Assembly: GCF_000971275.1 (NCBI RefSeq) | Contig: NZ_LAPV01000170.1 | Span: 36,748-100,747, forward strand | Direction: 5' to 3' | DNA: 64,000 bases | Source of the DNA: Devosia psychrophila | GTDB taxonomy: Bacteria > Pseudomonadota > Alphaproteobacteria > Rhizobiales > Devosiaceae | In this document: piece by piece, positions 1-9,699 of the stretch | Position numbering within the stretch: the stretch's first letter is position 1 | Layout of the letters: every line of letters starts with the position of its first letter | Translations under genes and position numbers: made by a program | Notes under the pieces: generated by a model | Databases searched by the model: none | What the model saw: the letters and a program-made list of their open reading frames with translations, nothing else | What the model was told of the DNA's origin: nothing

Positions 1-147
1 AGGGGTGGATGAGGGGTCGCTGACCCCGTCCCTTCCCTGCACCTCCCCCCTTGGAGGGGGAGGCCAGGTGGGGGGCGAGAGCCCCGATATCGTGGCTAAC
101 GCCCCCTCCCTAAATCCCTCCCCTCAAGGGGCAGGGTGTCGACTGAA
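1..147. repeat. Dispersed GC-rich intergenic repeat, copy 1
   Basis: Non-coding stretch left of the first gene. It is built of G-runs and C-runs that can fold back on themselves: CCTCCCCC(N)GGAGGGGGAGG near 45-65 and CCCTCCC...CCTCCCCTCAAGGGG near 107-133. Its right part, read on the minus strand, matches the left part of the copy at 7242 (shared core GTCGACACCCT, CCCCTTG, GGGGAGGGAT, AGGGAGGGGGC). It may be cut by the window edge. Such repeats often act as transcript ends or processing sites; that is inference here. Confidence 0.6.
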
Positions 148-171
148 TGATCCGTTACAGGAGACACGCCC

Positions 172-1164
172 ATGCTTGGTTTTTTCGGCAAACGGCTGAT
201 CGCAATGGTGCTGACCATGTGGGCGGTGAGCTTTGTAGCTTTCGCCATCATCCAGCTGCCGCCGGGCGACTATCTGACGACCTATATGGCGACGCTTGCC
301 GCCAATGGCGATCGGGTTGACCCGGCCACCATCGAGGCGCTGCGCCGCCAATACGGTTTTGGCGAGCCCTATATCATCCAGTACTGGAAGTGGATTTCCG
401 GCATCGTGCTGCGCGGCGATTTCGGGCAGAGCTTTGAGTGGAAGGCGCCCGTAACGACGCTGATTTGGGGCCGGCTGGGCAATTCCATCCTGCTCGAAGG
501 GCTGGCCGTCATCGTGATGTGGCTGGTCGCCGTTCCCATCGGCATTTATGCGGCGGTTCGCAAGTATTCTCTCGGCGATTATCTCGCTACCATCGGCGGT
601 TTCCTCGGCCTCGCCATTCCCAATTTCTTCTTTGCTCTGATCCTTATGTATCTCAGCTTCGTCTGGTTCGGCGAAACCATCGGCGGGCTGTTTTCGCCTG
701 GCATGGAAACGGCGCGCTGGAGTCCGGCCCGCATCTGGGATTTCCTGAGCCACGCCTGGGCGCCCATCCTGGTGCTGGCGACCGCCGGCACGGCGGAACT
801 GATCCGCATCCTGCGCGCCAACCTGCTCGATGAACTCAAGAAACCCTATGTGACGACGGCGCGGGCCAAGGGGCTCAGCGAATTCCGCACGATTCTGAAA
901 TACCCCGTGCGGGTTGCGCTCAATCCGTTGATCTCCACCATCGGCTGGCTTCTGCCGGCCCTGGTATCCAGCTCGGTGCTGGTCTCGGTCGTGCTCAACC
1001 TGCCGACAGCCGGACCGCTGCTGCTGCGCTCGCTCACCAGCCAGGACATGTTCCTCGCCGGCGCGATCATCATGCTGCTGGGAATGCTGACGGTGATCGG
1101 CACGCTGATCAGCGACCTGCTGCTTGCCTGGATCGATCCTCGAATTCGCTATGGGAGCAAGTGA
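172..1164 (+). CDS. ABC transporter permease, DppB/OppB type
   Basis: First permease of a peptide/opine/oligosaccharide-type ABC importer (330 aa, inner membrane). A transmembrane helix at residues 10-30 is followed by a periplasmic part and then the permease core with about five more helices. The cytoplasmic EAA-type loop that docks on the ATPase is visible around residues 228-250 (TARAKGLSEFRTI). Length fits the DppB family. An AGGAG ribosome site lies about eight bases before the ATG. It overlaps the next gene as TGATG, which marks translational coupling. Next come a second permease, two ATPases and sugar-modifying enzymes, so the substrate is more likely an oligosaccharide or glycoside than a peptide. 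No binding protein gene is in the window; it would be expected to the left. Confidence 0.9.
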   Translation: MLGFFGKRLIAMVLTMWAVSFVAFAIIQLPPGDYLTTYMATLAANGDRVDPATIEALRRQYGFGEPYIIQYWKWISGIVLRGDFGQSFEWKAPVTTLIWGRLGNSILLEGLAVIVMWLVAVPIGIYAAVRKYSLGDYLATIGGFLGLAIPNFFFALILMYLSFVWFGETIGGLFSPGMETARWSPARIWDFLSHAWAPILVLATAGTAELIRILRANLLDELKKPYVTTARAKGLSEFRTILKYPVRVALNPLISTIGWLLPALVSSSVLVSVVLNLPTAGPLLLRSLTSQDMFLAGAIIMLLGMLTVIGTLISDLLLAWIDPRIRYGSK

Positions 1165-2312
1165 TGGCCGTGGACACCATGACCCACACCTCAATGGCCG
1201 CCGAAGCCGCGGGCATGCCACGCGCCAAGCGCGAAAGCCACTTCGGGCTGATGTGGCGGCGTTTCAAGCGTCACCGGTTGGCGCTGGTCAGCCTGTGGAT
1301 CGTCATCGCCTTCTATCTCGTGGCTCTGCTGGCCGAGTTCCTGGCTCCAACCGATCCGTCGGCCTATAGCGCGCGCTACACCTATGCGCCGCCGCAGGGC
1401 ATCCAGTTTTTCTCAACCAACGAGGACGGCTCCTGGCGGTTTTTCCCGCATGTGAATGGCTATGCCAGCGAAGTCGATCCCAAGGCGATGCGACGGACCT
1501 TCGTGCTCGATCCCGAGGTCGAAATCCCGGTGCAGTTCTTCATTCCAAGCGAACCATACATGCTGGCTGGGGTTATCCCCATGTCGGTCAAGTTCATGGG
1601 CGTGACCGAGGCGCGGGCACCATTCTATATTCTGGGCGCCGACCGGCTGGGCCGCGACCTGTTGAGCCGGCTGATCCACGGCACGCGCATTTCGCTCAGC
1701 ATCGGCCTCGCCGGCGTGACGCTGAGCCTGTTCTTCGGCATCGTGGTCGGCGGCTTTGCCGGCTATTACGGCGGACTTTTCGACAGCGCGGTGATGCGCA
1801 TCATCGAGTTCATCCGCTCTATGCCGACCATTCCGCTGTGGCTGGGGCTGGCAGCCGCCATGCCCAAGGACTGGAGCGCGCTACAAACCTACTTCGCCAT
1901 CACCATCATCCTCAGCCTGATCGGCTGGACCGAACTGGCGCGCGTGGTGCGAGGGCGTTTCCTGTCGTTGCGGACCGAAGATTTCGTGACGGCGGCGCAG
2001 CTCGATGGAGCCAGTGACTGGCGGATTATCACCCGGCACATGGTCCCGAGCTTCATGAGCCACATCATCGCAGCGGCAACGCTGGCCATTCCCGGCATGA
2101 TCCTCGCCGAAACGGCTTTGTCGTTCCTCGGATTGGGCCTGCAGGCGCCGATCGTCAGCTGGGGCACGCTGCTGCAGGACGCGCAGAACATCCGCACCCT
2201 CGCGAGCGCCCCCTGGCTACTGACGCCGGGGCTCTGCGTGATCGTGGTCATCCTTGCAATGAACTTTTTTGGAGACGGTCTCCGTGATGCCGCTGATCCC
2301 CATGGGCGATAA
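1164..2312 (+). CDS. ABC transporter permease, DppC type with long periplasmic insert
   Basis: Second permease of the importer (382 aa from the ATG at 1164; a GTG at 1161 is in frame but lies before the overlapping stop). A first membrane helix lies at about residues 38-58, then roughly 95 residues of periplasmic sequence rich in aromatic residues before the permease core starts at the GADRLGRDLLSR motif (about residue 158). The EAA loop reads TAAQLDGASDWRIITRH. Ordinary DppC proteins are near 280-300 aa, so the extra length comes from this periplasmic loop. This long form is found in importers linked to carbohydrate operons, which agrees with the downstream enzymes. It shares its end with the start of the first ATPase gene. 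Confidence 0.9.
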   Translation: MAVDTMTHTSMAAEAAGMPRAKRESHFGLMWRRFKRHRLALVSLWIVIAFYLVALLAEFLAPTDPSAYSARYTYAPPQGIQFFSTNEDGSWRFFPHVNGYASEVDPKAMRRTFVLDPEVEIPVQFFIPSEPYMLAGVIPMSVKFMGVTEARAPFYILGADRLGRDLLSRLIHGTRISLSIGLAGVTLSLFFGIVVGGFAGYYGGLFDSAVMRIIEFIRSMPTIPLWLGLAAAMPKDWSALQTYFAITIILSLIGWTELARVVRGRFLSLRTEDFVTAAQLDGASDWRIITRHMVPSFMSHIIAAATLAIPGMILAETALSFLGLGLQAPIVSWGTLLQDAQNIRTLASAPWLLTPGLCVIVVILAMNFFGDGLRDAADPHGR

Positions 2313-3324
2313 ACCCATCCTTTCCATCTCCGACATGTCCATCGTGTTTTCCTCGCCCGACGAGGCCGATATCGAGGCGGTGCGGCAGGTCGATCTGACG
2401 CTAACGCCGGGCAAGACGCTGGCGCTGGTCGGCGAAAGCGGTTGCGGCAAGTCGGTCACGGCGCGGGCCGTGCTGCGGCTGCTCGACAAGAACGCCGATA
2501 TCCAGCGTGGTTCGATCATCTTCGCTCCGGGCGACGCCGAGGCGACCGATATCGTCCAGCTCAGGCAGGACAGCCTGCCGCTGCGGGCCATTCGCGGCAA
2601 CCAGATTTCGATGATCTTCCAGGAGCCGATGAGCTCGCTCTCACCGGTGCATACCATCGGCGATCAGATCGACGAGATGATGGTGATCCACGAGGGGCTG
2701 AAGCCGAAACAGGCGCGGGAGCGGACCGTGGCACTACTCGATCAGGTCGGCATTCCGGGCGCTCGGGAACGTGCCGACGCCTATCCATTTCAGCTCTCCG
2801 GCGGCCTGCGGCAGCGCGCGATGATCGCCATGGCGCTGGCCTGTACGCCGAAAGTTCTGATCGCCGATGAGCCGACCACGGCGCTGGATGTAACGACGCA
2901 GGCGCAGATTTTGGACCTGCTGCGGCAGTTGCAGGCGGACTTTGGCATGGCCATGCTGTTTATCACCCATGATCTCGGCGTCGTCGCCGAAATCGCCGAC
3001 GAAGTTGCGGTGATGTATCTCGGCGACGTGGTCGAGCAGGGCAGCGTGTTCGACGTCTTTGCGGCGCCCAAACATCCCTATACCCAGGCGCTGATGAGCT
3101 CGATCCCCAAGATGGCGCGCAAGGCCGACCGAGTGCGGCTGTCGCCAATCAAGGGCACGGTACCGGCGCCCAGGGATCGGCCGCAGGGCTGTGCCTTCAC
3201 CAGCCGCTGCCCCTATGCTTTCGAGCCCTGCGCCACGATCCGGCCTGAGCGCACGGCCATCGGCGACAACCACCATGCACGGTGTCACCTGTTGACGCGT
3301 CAACCTGCGGAGGCCGCGGCATGA
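2287..3324 (+). CDS. ABC transporter ATP-binding protein, DppD type
   Basis: First ATPase of the importer (about 345 aa). Walker A is GESGCGKS, the signature is LSGGLRQR, and Walker B is [12 protein letters not shown], followed by the switch His in FITHDLG. The C-terminal oligopeptide-transporter extension is present, with the Cys-containing [15 protein letters not shown] segment known in DppD/OppD proteins, some of which bind an iron-sulfur cluster there. The start is uncertain: ATG at 2287 and 2302 both lie inside the end of the upstream permease gene, and a TTG at 2269 is also in frame. It overlaps the next gene by ATGA at 3321-3324. Confidence 0.88.
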   Translation: MPLIPMGDKPILSISDMSIVFSSPDEADIEAVRQVDLTLTPGKTLALVGESGCGKSVTARAVLRLLDKNADIQRGSIIFAPGDAEATDIVQLRQDSLPLRAIRGNQISMIFQEPMSSLSPVHTIGDQIDEMMVIHEGLKPKQARERTVALLDQVGIPGARERADAYPFQLSGGLRQRAMIAMALACTPKVLIADEPTTALDVTTQAQILDLLRQLQADFGMAMLFITHDLGVVAEIADEVAVMYLGDVVEQGSVFDVFAAPKHPYTQALMSSIPKMARKADRVRLSPIKGTVPAPRDRPQGCAFTSRCPYAFEPCATIRPERTAIGDNHHARCHLLTRQPAEAAA

Positions 3325-4355
3325 GCACGCTGCTGAGTGTCGAACACCTGTCAAAGCATTACACGCTGAGTGGTGGTCTCTTCGGCAAGGAACGCCGGCT
3401 CGACGCGCTGACCGATATCAATCTCACGGTGGAGGCGGGCGAAACCCTCGCCATCGTCGGCGAAAGCGGCTGCGGCAAGACTACGCTGGGGCGCTGCATC
3501 ATTGCGGCGCAATCATCAAGCGAGGGCAGGGTGGTGTATCACCCCAAGTCCGGTGGCGACGTCGAGCTGACGGCGCTGAGCAAGCGCGAGATCAAGCCGT
3601 GGCGGAAAGACATCCGCATGATCTTCCAGGACCCGATGAGTTCGCTCAACCCCAATATGCGGGTGTTCGACATTGTCGCCGAGCCGCTGCGCATCCACAA
3701 GATATGCAAGGGCAGGGAACTCGAAGAGCGGGTGATCTCGACTCTGGAGAAGGTCGGAATTCCGGCCGAGGCAGTGGGACGTTATCCGCATGCGTTTTCG
3801 GGTGGCCAGCGGCAGCGCATCGGCATCGCCCGGGCGCTGGTGCTCGACCCCAAGCTGGTGATCGCCGACGAGGCGGTCTCGGCGCTGGACGTTTCGATCC
3901 AGGCGCAGGTGCTCAACCTGCTCGAAGACCTCAAGGCCGAGTTCGGGCTGACCTATATCTTCATCAGCCATGACCTCGGCGTAGTGAACTATATCGCCGA
4001 CCGCGTGGTGGTGATGTATCTCGGCCATGTGGTGGAAAATGCGCCCACCGAATTGCTGTTCGAGCGGCCGCGCCATCCCTATACCGAACTGCTGCTCGAG
4101 GCCCTGCCCATCGCCGATCCGCTGCGCCGCAAGGGTCGCAAGACCGAGGCACGCGGCGAAATCCCCTATCTCGGCAATCGCCCGGTCGGCTGCCCGTTCA
4201 ACACCCGCTGCAAATATGCCGAGGACCGCTGCCGCACCGAAAAACCGGCGCTGCGCTCCATCCACGGCAGCGCGCAGGAAGCGGCCTGCCACTTCGCCGA
4301 ACAGCTGAGTTTGAAGGGCGCCTATGACGACGCGCCGACCAAGGAATTTGCCTGA
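3321..4355 (+). CDS. ABC transporter ATP-binding protein, DppF type
   Basis: Second ATPase of the importer (344 aa). The ATG at 3321 overlaps the upstream stop as ATGA and is preferred over an in-frame upstream codon. Walker A is GESGCGKTT, the signature FSGGQRQR, and Walker B LVIADEAVSALD, where the usual DEP is DEA; the switch His lies in FISHDLG. The C-terminal extension has GCPFNTRC and a second Cys pair as in DppF. DppD and DppF would form the heterodimeric motor below the two permeases. It overlaps the DUF2264 gene as TGATG, so transport and metabolism genes are translated as one unit. Confidence 0.9.
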   Translation: MSTLLSVEHLSKHYTLSGGLFGKERRLDALTDINLTVEAGETLAIVGESGCGKTTLGRCIIAAQSSSEGRVVYHPKSGGDVELTALSKREIKPWRKDIRMIFQDPMSSLNPNMRVFDIVAEPLRIHKICKGRELEERVISTLEKVGIPAEAVGRYPHAFSGGQRQRIGIARALVLDPKLVIADEAVSALDVSIQAQVLNLLEDLKAEFGLTYIFISHDLGVVNYIADRVVVMYLGHVVENAPTELLFERPRHPYTELLLEALPIADPLRRKGRKTEARGEIPYLGNRPVGCPFNTRCKYAEDRCRTEKPALRSIHGSAQEAACHFAEQLSLKGAYDDAPTKEFA

Positions 4356-6208
4356 TGACCTATGATCCCGTGAGCGCCAATCCGCTGCATGGCAATCCGC
4401 TCAAAAGCCGCGCCGATGTGGAAAAGGCGCTCCATGACCTGTTCAATCCGCTGCTGCCATTCTTCTCCGAGGGCGGTGCGCGGGTGCGGTTGGACGGAGC
4501 GGCGGCGCATTTCGATCGCGCAGCGGCTGATCTCGAAGGCTTTGCGCGTCCGCTATGGGGGCTGACGCCGCTGGCGGCGGGCGGTGGCCGTTTCGATCAT
4601 TGGGAATTGTATCGGCGCGGGCTGGCCAATGGCACCGACCCCGAGCATCCTGAATATTGGGGCACGGTCAATTCGACCGACCAGCGCATGGTCGAGCTAG
4701 CGGCCATCGGTTTCACCATGCGGCTGTTGCCGGACAAGGTTTGGCAACCACTATCGCAGCAAGCCAAGAGCAATCTCGCAGCATACCTCAAGCATGCTCG
4801 CAGCTTCGACTACGCAGATAACAACTGGAAATTCTTCCGCATCCTCGTCGATCTCGGGCTGGAGGAATGCGGCGTCGAGTTTGACCGTTCGCTGACCGAA
4901 AAATATCTCGAAGAACTGGACGCATTCTATCTGGGCGACGGCTGGTATCGCGACGGCAATGTGCGGCGCATCGACCACTACATCCCCTTTGCCATGCACT
5001 TCTATGGCCTGATCTATGCCGCGCTCGCCAAGGGCGATGACAAGCGTGTCGCCGCCTATAAAGAACGTGCAACCTTGTTTGCCAAGGACATTCGCCACTG
5101 GTTCGACGAGGATGGCGGCACGCTGGCCTTCGGTCGCAGCCTGACCTATCGCTTTGCCTGCGGCGGCATCTGGGGCGCGCTGGCCTTTGCCGATCTTGAG
5201 GCGCTGCCCTGGGGTGAGATCAAGGGACAGTATATGCGCCACCTGCGCTGGTGGGCCGACAAACCGATAGCCAATCGCGATGGCGTGCTGTCGGTGGGCT
5301 ATGGCTATCCAAACCTTTTCATGTCCGAAAGCTATAATTCAGCCGGCTCACCCTATTGGGCGCTGAAGGCCTTTTTGCCCCTGGCATTGCCGGCAGATCA
5401 TCCGTTCTGGACCGCGGAGGAGAGTAAAGCGGTGACCGACGATGCGCCGATCCCGCTCAAGCATCCGGGCATGGTGATGATGCATACGCCGGGCAATGTG
5501 GTGGCGCTGTCGAGTGGGCAGCAGAACTGGCAGATGCGGCACGGCAGCGAGAAATACGCCAAGTTCATCTATTCCAGCCGCTATGGTTTCTCAGTGGAAG
5601 TCGATGAACGCGCCTACAATATGGGCGCCTTCGACGGCGCGCTTGCCTTCTCGGACGATGGGCGGCACTACCGGGTGCGCGAGAATAATGAAGTCGCCCA
5701 GATTGCCGGCGACACTTTGTTTGCGCGCTGGAAACCGTGGACCGACGTGACGGTGGAAACCTGGCTACTGCCAGCCAGTCCCTGGCATATTCGGGTGCAC
5801 CGGATCACCACCCCGCGCACTTTGCACGCCACCGAAGGCGGCTTTGCCATCGAACGAGCCGATCTGAATGCCGATACCTACATCGACGAGCCCGGCAGTG
5901 GCGCGGCCAAGAGTGAGACCGATGTGAGCGCCATCGTCGACCTTGCCGGTCAGCGCGAGGGCAGGGCGCATAGACCCTATCCCAACACCAATCTCATCGC
6001 ATCCAAGACTATCGTGCCGCAACTGCGTGGCGAAATTTCCGCAGGCACGACGGTGTTGATGACTGCGGCGATGGCATTGCCGGCGGGCGATGCGGCGGAG
6101 GCAGCATTGCGCCAACCACCGGAGGCGCCAGACATCACCGAGCTCGAAGCGTTGTTTGCCCGCGAGGGTGTCGATGTCAGCGCCATTCTGGTGCCGGAGC
6201 GCTTTTGA
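4355..6208 (+). CDS. DUF2264 family protein (putative glycan-active enzyme)
   Basis: 617-residue soluble protein with no signal peptide, matching the DUF2264 family from memory: an N-terminal part with the recurring FARPLWGLTPLAAGG motif near residues 62-78 and alpha-helical toroid-like repeats, then a beta-rich C-terminal part. DUF2264 proteins are found in polysaccharide operons of bacteria and fungi and are generally thought to be related to toroidal glycoside hydrolases or lyases; no catalytic reaction is assigned with confidence. Here it is translationally coupled to an ABC importer, so it most likely acts in the cytoplasm on an imported sugar compound. The specific reaction is unknown. 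Confidence 0.82.
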   Translation: MTYDPVSANPLHGNPLKSRADVEKALHDLFNPLLPFFSEGGARVRLDGAAAHFDRAAADLEGFARPLWGLTPLAAGGGRFDHWELYRRGLANGTDPEHPEYWGTVNSTDQRMVELAAIGFTMRLLPDKVWQPLSQQAKSNLAAYLKHARSFDYADNNWKFFRILVDLGLEECGVEFDRSLTEKYLEELDAFYLGDGWYRDGNVRRIDHYIPFAMHFYGLIYAALAKGDDKRVAAYKERATLFAKDIRHWFDEDGGTLAFGRSLTYRFACGGIWGALAFADLEALPWGEIKGQYMRHLRWWADKPIANRDGVLSVGYGYPNLFMSESYNSAGSPYWALKAFLPLALPADHPFWTAEESKAVTDDAPIPLKHPGMVMMHTPGNVVALSSGQQNWQMRHGSEKYAKFIYSSRYGFSVEVDERAYNMGAFDGALAFSDDGRHYRVRENNEVAQIAGDTLFARWKPWTDVTVETWLLPASPWHIRVHRITTPRTLHATEGGFAIERADLNADTYIDEPGSGAAKSETDVSAIVDLAGQREGRAHRPYPNTNLIASKTIVPQLRGEISAGTTVLMTAAMALPAGDAAEAALRQPPEAPDITELEALFAREGVDVSAILVPERF

Positions 6209-7215
6209 TGGTGCCCAAACTCGCCTTTGCCATGGCGGCGGACAAGACCAGGCATGTGTTCGACGATGAGGCGCTGGCGCGGCTGTCGCGGACTTGCGAT
6301 ATCGTCCGAGCCACGCCGCTTGAAGAGTTTTTCAGCGCCGAAGCGCGTAGGGTTCTGGGTGAAATCGACATTCTCGTCACCGGCTGGGGCTGCCCGATGG
6401 TAACGGCGGAGGTGGTTCGCGCGGCGCCCAACCTCAAGCTGATCGCCCATGCGGCGGGCACGGTGAAATTCACGCTCGATCCGGCAGTCTACGAGGCCGG
6501 CATCCGGGTTACCCATGCCGCTGACGCCAATGCCGTGCCGGTAGCGGAATATACGCTGGCGGCGATCCTGTTCGCCAACAAGCGGGTGTTCGAACTGCGC
6601 GACCGCTATCGGGCCGATCCGGGTCGGCGCAGCACCTATGCCCTGATGGATGAGCCGATCGGCAATTATCACCGCACCGTGGGGCTGGTCGGCGCGTCGC
6701 GCATTGGCCGGAGGGTTGCGAAAATGCTGGCAGGCTTCGACTTCACCGTTTTGCTCAGCGACCCATTCGTGACCAGGGGCGACCCGGTGCTGGCCGGGGC
6801 CGAACTGGTCGATCTCGATACGCTGATGGCGCGCTCCGATGTCGTGTCGGTGCATGCACCGTCGCTGCCGGAAACGCGAGCCATGATCGGGGCACGGCAA
6901 TTCAAGCTGATGAAGCATGGCGCAGGTTTCATCAATACGGCGCGCGGCGCGGTGGTGGACGAAGCGGCGATGATCGCTGAGTTACAGACCGGGCGCATCC
7001 ACGCGGTCATCGACGTGACCGACCCGGAAATTCCCGAAGCCGGATCGCCCCTCTATAGTCTGCCCAACGTATTTCTGACCCCCCATTTGGCCGGGGCCGT
7101 CGGCACGGAACGACTGCGGCTGGGGCAGTTGGCCATCGAGGAAGTTGAACGCTTCGTAGCGGGCAAGGCGATGGAATTCGAGATCGAACCGGCCCTGCTT
7201 GAGCGGCTGGCATGA
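6208..7215 (+). CDS. D-isomer-specific 2-hydroxyacid dehydrogenase
   Basis: 335-residue cytoplasmic NAD(P)-dependent dehydrogenase of the phosphoglycerate dehydrogenase type. The Rossmann motif is GLVGASRIGRRVAKML near residues 152-167; the catalytic Arg lies in NTARGAVVDE, the Glu in DVTDPEIPE, and the His in LTPHLAGAVG. Start at ATG 6208, overlapping the DUF2264 stop as TGATG; an in-frame TTG at 6205 is less likely. It would reduce or oxidise a 2-keto/2-hydroxy acid formed from the imported compound. Substrate not determinable from the sequence. Confidence 0.9.
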   Translation: MVPKLAFAMAADKTRHVFDDEALARLSRTCDIVRATPLEEFFSAEARRVLGEIDILVTGWGCPMVTAEVVRAAPNLKLIAHAAGTVKFTLDPAVYEAGIRVTHAADANAVPVAEYTLAAILFANKRVFELRDRYRADPGRRSTYALMDEPIGNYHRTVGLVGASRIGRRVAKMLAGFDFTVLLSDPFVTRGDPVLAGAELVDLDTLMARSDVVSVHAPSLPETRAMIGARQFKLMKHGAGFINTARGAVVDEAAMIAELQTGRIHAVIDVTDPEIPEAGSPLYSLPNVFLTPHLAGAVGTERLRLGQLAIEEVERFVAGKAMEFEIEPALLERLA

Positions 7216-7241
7216 CGGCCAGCGACCGAAGTATCGCGCAG

Positions 7242-7392
7242 TCGACACCCTCCCCCTTGCGGGGAGGGATCAAGGGAGGGGGCTGTTTGGCCCCGTTGTA
7301 AGAACCGCCCTCGACGGCGGAATTTGGGGATGTGGGAGGCCGGCCATTGGGGCCAGACGTCCCCTTGCTGACCCTCCCCGCAAGGGTGACGA
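7242..7392. repeat. Dispersed GC-rich intergenic repeat, copy 2
   Basis: Fills most of the gap between the dehydrogenase and the acyltransferase-fusion gene. It starts GTCGACACCCTCCCCCTTGCGGGGAGGGAT and ends with CCCTCCCCGCAAGGGTGACGAC, so the two ends form an inverted repeat (CCCTCCCCCTTGCGGGG against CCCTCCCCGCAAGGG). The left part matches the reverse strand of the copy at window position 1-147. It contains no ORF of its own. Confidence 0.65.
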
Positions 7393-7411
7393 CTGAGGAA
7401 TTGATGAACCT

Positions 7412-9052
7412 ATGAAACCGCATATAGTTGAAAATCCGCCGATCGACGCCGAGCACGAAGCCCGCCTGCAGTTCCTGACCTGGGACCGCACTCCCGCCGA
7501 CATCGAGGCGCCCGAACATCGGGCGCGGCAGGCGCATTGGGTGCGGGTGGCGGGCGGCAGTTTTCATCCGACAGCCTATGTGGCAGCCGAAGCCGCGATC
7601 TTTACCAGCCATCTGGTACTGGGCGAGCAGAGCTGGATTGCCGGGCATGCGCTGGTGCGCGGCGACGTGGAATTTGGCGCCCACAGCACAGTAAATTCCT
7701 ACGCGATGATTTCGGGCAAGGTGCGCTGCGGCGATGGCGTACGCATTGCCAGCCATGTGACCATTGTCGGGTTCAACCACGGCTATGACGACCCCAGTGT
7801 ACCGATCCACACGCAGAAGCATGAAAGCCTGGGCATCGTCATCGAGGACGATGTGTGGATCGGCGCCAATGCGGTGGTGCTGGATGGGGTGACCGTCGGG
7901 CGAGGCGCGGTGATTGCGGCGGGGGCGGTGGTCAGCAAGGACGTGCCGCCAATGGCCATCGTCGGCGGCGTTCCGGCCAGGCTGGTACGCTATCGCGGAC
8001 AAAGGGGGAAGACCGACGCAGTTGCGGCTTTAGGCCGGCTGGGTGTCATGGCCAAGTCGCAATTGCCGGAGGTGCTCGCCGCCTATCGCGAGGGCGGCGA
8101 ATATGTATCGCGCGAGGCCGATGGACAGGCGCGGCGCAGTGCCCGGCATCGCAACGATGCCATCGAGTTGGCTGCCGGTTTCGACACGCTGCCAGAAGGA
8201 CTGGATGTCGCGGCGACGCTGACCGAATTGCAGGCAATGCAGGACCCCGTAACCGGACTGTTTCCCGATCCGCATCGACCCGTTGCGTTGGGGGTGCCGA
8301 TGCGCGACGACGGGCTGGCGCTATATAATGTGCTCTCGGTTGGCTACGCCATCGAGGTTCTGGGCGGGAAGCCGCTGTATCCAATTCCTGCTGTCGAACT
8401 TGAGGCGCCCGAACTGTGCGACTGGCTGGAAAGCCTGACCTGGCGCGGGCGGGCTTGGACCGCCGGCTCGGTGGTCGATGCGATCGGCACGGCGCTGTAT
8501 TACAATGCCCGATATTTTACGACCGGGCGGGCACGCGAAACGCTGTTCGGCTGGCTGGCAATGCAGCAGAACCGCGCGACCGGCCTGTGGGGATCGCCAA
8601 CGGCGGACGAAGGCCTGTTACAGCCGGTCAATGGTTTCTACCGGCTGACCCGCGGCACTTATGCGCAGTTTGGGCTGCCAGTGCCCAATGCCGAGCGCGC
8701 GGTGGATTCCGTGCTGCTGAACTATTGCAATTATGGCGGCTTTTCGGGCCCGACTTACACGGCCTGCAATCTGCTCGACACCGTGCACCCGCTGCTGCTG
8801 TGCCTCCGGCAGACCGATTATCGACGCGCCGAGGCCGAGGCGATTGCCCGTGCGGTTGTCGGGCGAGCCGAGGAGCGCTGGGTGCCTGGGCAGGGCTTCG
8901 CCTTTGCCGATGGCCAGGCGCCGAGCCTGCAGGGCACGGAAATGTGGCTCTCGGTAGTCCACCTGGCGGCGGAGCTGCTGGGTATCGCCGACAGTTTTGC
9001 CTTCGTGCCGAAGGGCGTGCATCGGATGCGCGCGGTGGGATTGGGCCTATGA
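7412..9052 (+). CDS. Hexapeptide-repeat acyltransferase fused to alpha-toroid-like domain
   Basis: 546 residues with two clear halves. Residues about 50-195 are a left-handed beta-helix acyltransferase: repeated hexapeptides ([IV]-G-x-x-[AS]-x) with the maltose O-acetyltransferase-like end [29 protein letters not shown] and [20 protein letters not shown] catalytic-type His lies in GFNHGYDD. Residues about 230-546 are alpha-helical and read like an alpha/alpha-toroid of the prenyltransferase/terpenoid-cyclase or glycan-hydrolase kind ([41 protein letters not shown]). I do not know this fusion as a named family. In this operon it may acetylate or process a sugar. It overlaps the next gene by ATGA. 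Confidence 0.8.
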   Translation: MKPHIVENPPIDAEHEARLQFLTWDRTPADIEAPEHRARQAHWVRVAGGSFHPTAYVAAEAAIFTSHLVLGEQSWIAGHALVRGDVEFGAHSTVNSYAMISGKVRCGDGVRIASHVTIVGFNHGYDDPSVPIHTQKHESLGIVIEDDVWIGANAVVLDGVTVGRGAVIAAGAVVSKDVPPMAIVGGVPARLVRYRGQRGKTDAVAALGRLGVMAKSQLPEVLAAYREGGEYVSREADGQARRSARHRNDAIELAAGFDTLPEGLDVAATLTELQAMQDPVTGLFPDPHRPVALGVPMRDDGLALYNVLSVGYAIEVLGGKPLYPIPAVELEAPELCDWLESLTWRGRAWTAGSVVDAIGTALYYNARYFTTGRARETLFGWLAMQQNRATGLWGSPTADEGLLQPVNGFYRLTRGTYAQFGLPVPNAERAVDSVLLNYCNYGGFSGPTYTACNLLDTVHPLLLCLRQTDYRRAEAEAIARAVVGRAEERWVPGQGFAFADGQAPSLQGTEMWLSVVHLAAELLGIADSFAFVPKGVHRMRAVGLGL

Positions 9053-9684
9053 AAAAGGCGCTGGTGGTCTGGGGTGGCATGCAACTGCACACGCCTGAGC
9101 GCGGAGCACATGTGGTGTGCGCGTTGCTGGAAGCAGAGGGTTTTGCCGTAACCGTGACGCCGGAATATGATGCGCTGGGCGCCGACGATGTCGGCAGCAA
9201 TGACCTCGTGGTGCCGGTGATCACTGATGGCACGCTGGCGCCGGAGAAAATGGACCGGCTGATTGCGGCGATCCGGGCCGGGACGGGGCTCGCCGGCTAT
9301 CACATGGGGCTGGCGACGAGCTTTCGCAGTTCGGTGCCGTTCCGCTATGCAGCGGGCTGTTACTGGGTGCAGCATCCGGGCAATATCATCACCTATCGAG
9401 TGGATGTGGGCGATCATCCGCTGCTGGCGGGGATAGAGAGCTTCGAGCATACCTCGGAGCAGTATTATCTAAACTACGATCCCGCAGTGGATGTGCTGGC
9501 AACCACTGTGTTTTCGGGGGAATTTCATCCCTGGCGCAAGGACGTGGTGATGCCGGTGGTTTTCACGACCATGCATGATCAGGGGCGGGTATTTTATTCG
9601 TCGCTGGGGCATACGGCGGATGAACTGGCCGGGGGGCCGGTGCGGGAGATTTTGCGTCGCGGCCTGCTTTGGGCAGCTCGGTAA
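9049..9684 (+). CDS. ThuA-like domain protein
   Basis: 211-residue protein starting at ATG 9049, overlapping the upstream stop as ATGA. It matches the ThuA-like class I glutamine-amidotransferase fold: beta-strand start [13 protein letters not shown], the GLAGYHMG turn, [19 protein letters not shown], and [20 protein letters not shown]. The fold lacks the usual Cys-His amidotransferase catalysis; family members occur in trehalose and other sugar utilisation operons and in secreted sugar-binding proteins. This copy has no signal peptide. It is the last gene of the sugar operon; a repeat with inverted ends follows 15 bp after the stop. Confidence 0.88.
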   Translation: MKKALVVWGGMQLHTPERGAHVVCALLEAEGFAVTVTPEYDALGADDVGSNDLVVPVITDGTLAPEKMDRLIAAIRAGTGLAGYHMGLATSFRSSVPFRYAAGCYWVQHPGNIITYRVDVGDHPLLAGIESFEHTSEQYYLNYDPAVDVLATTVFSGEFHPWRKDVVMPVVFTTMHDQGRVFYSSLGHTADELAGGPVREILRRGLLWAAR

Positions 9685-9699
9685 AGTCCCTGTTTGGGT

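Noticed and set aside
124..1221. A 365-codon minus-strand frame
   Set aside because: Shadow of the DppB-type permease; no family resemblance.
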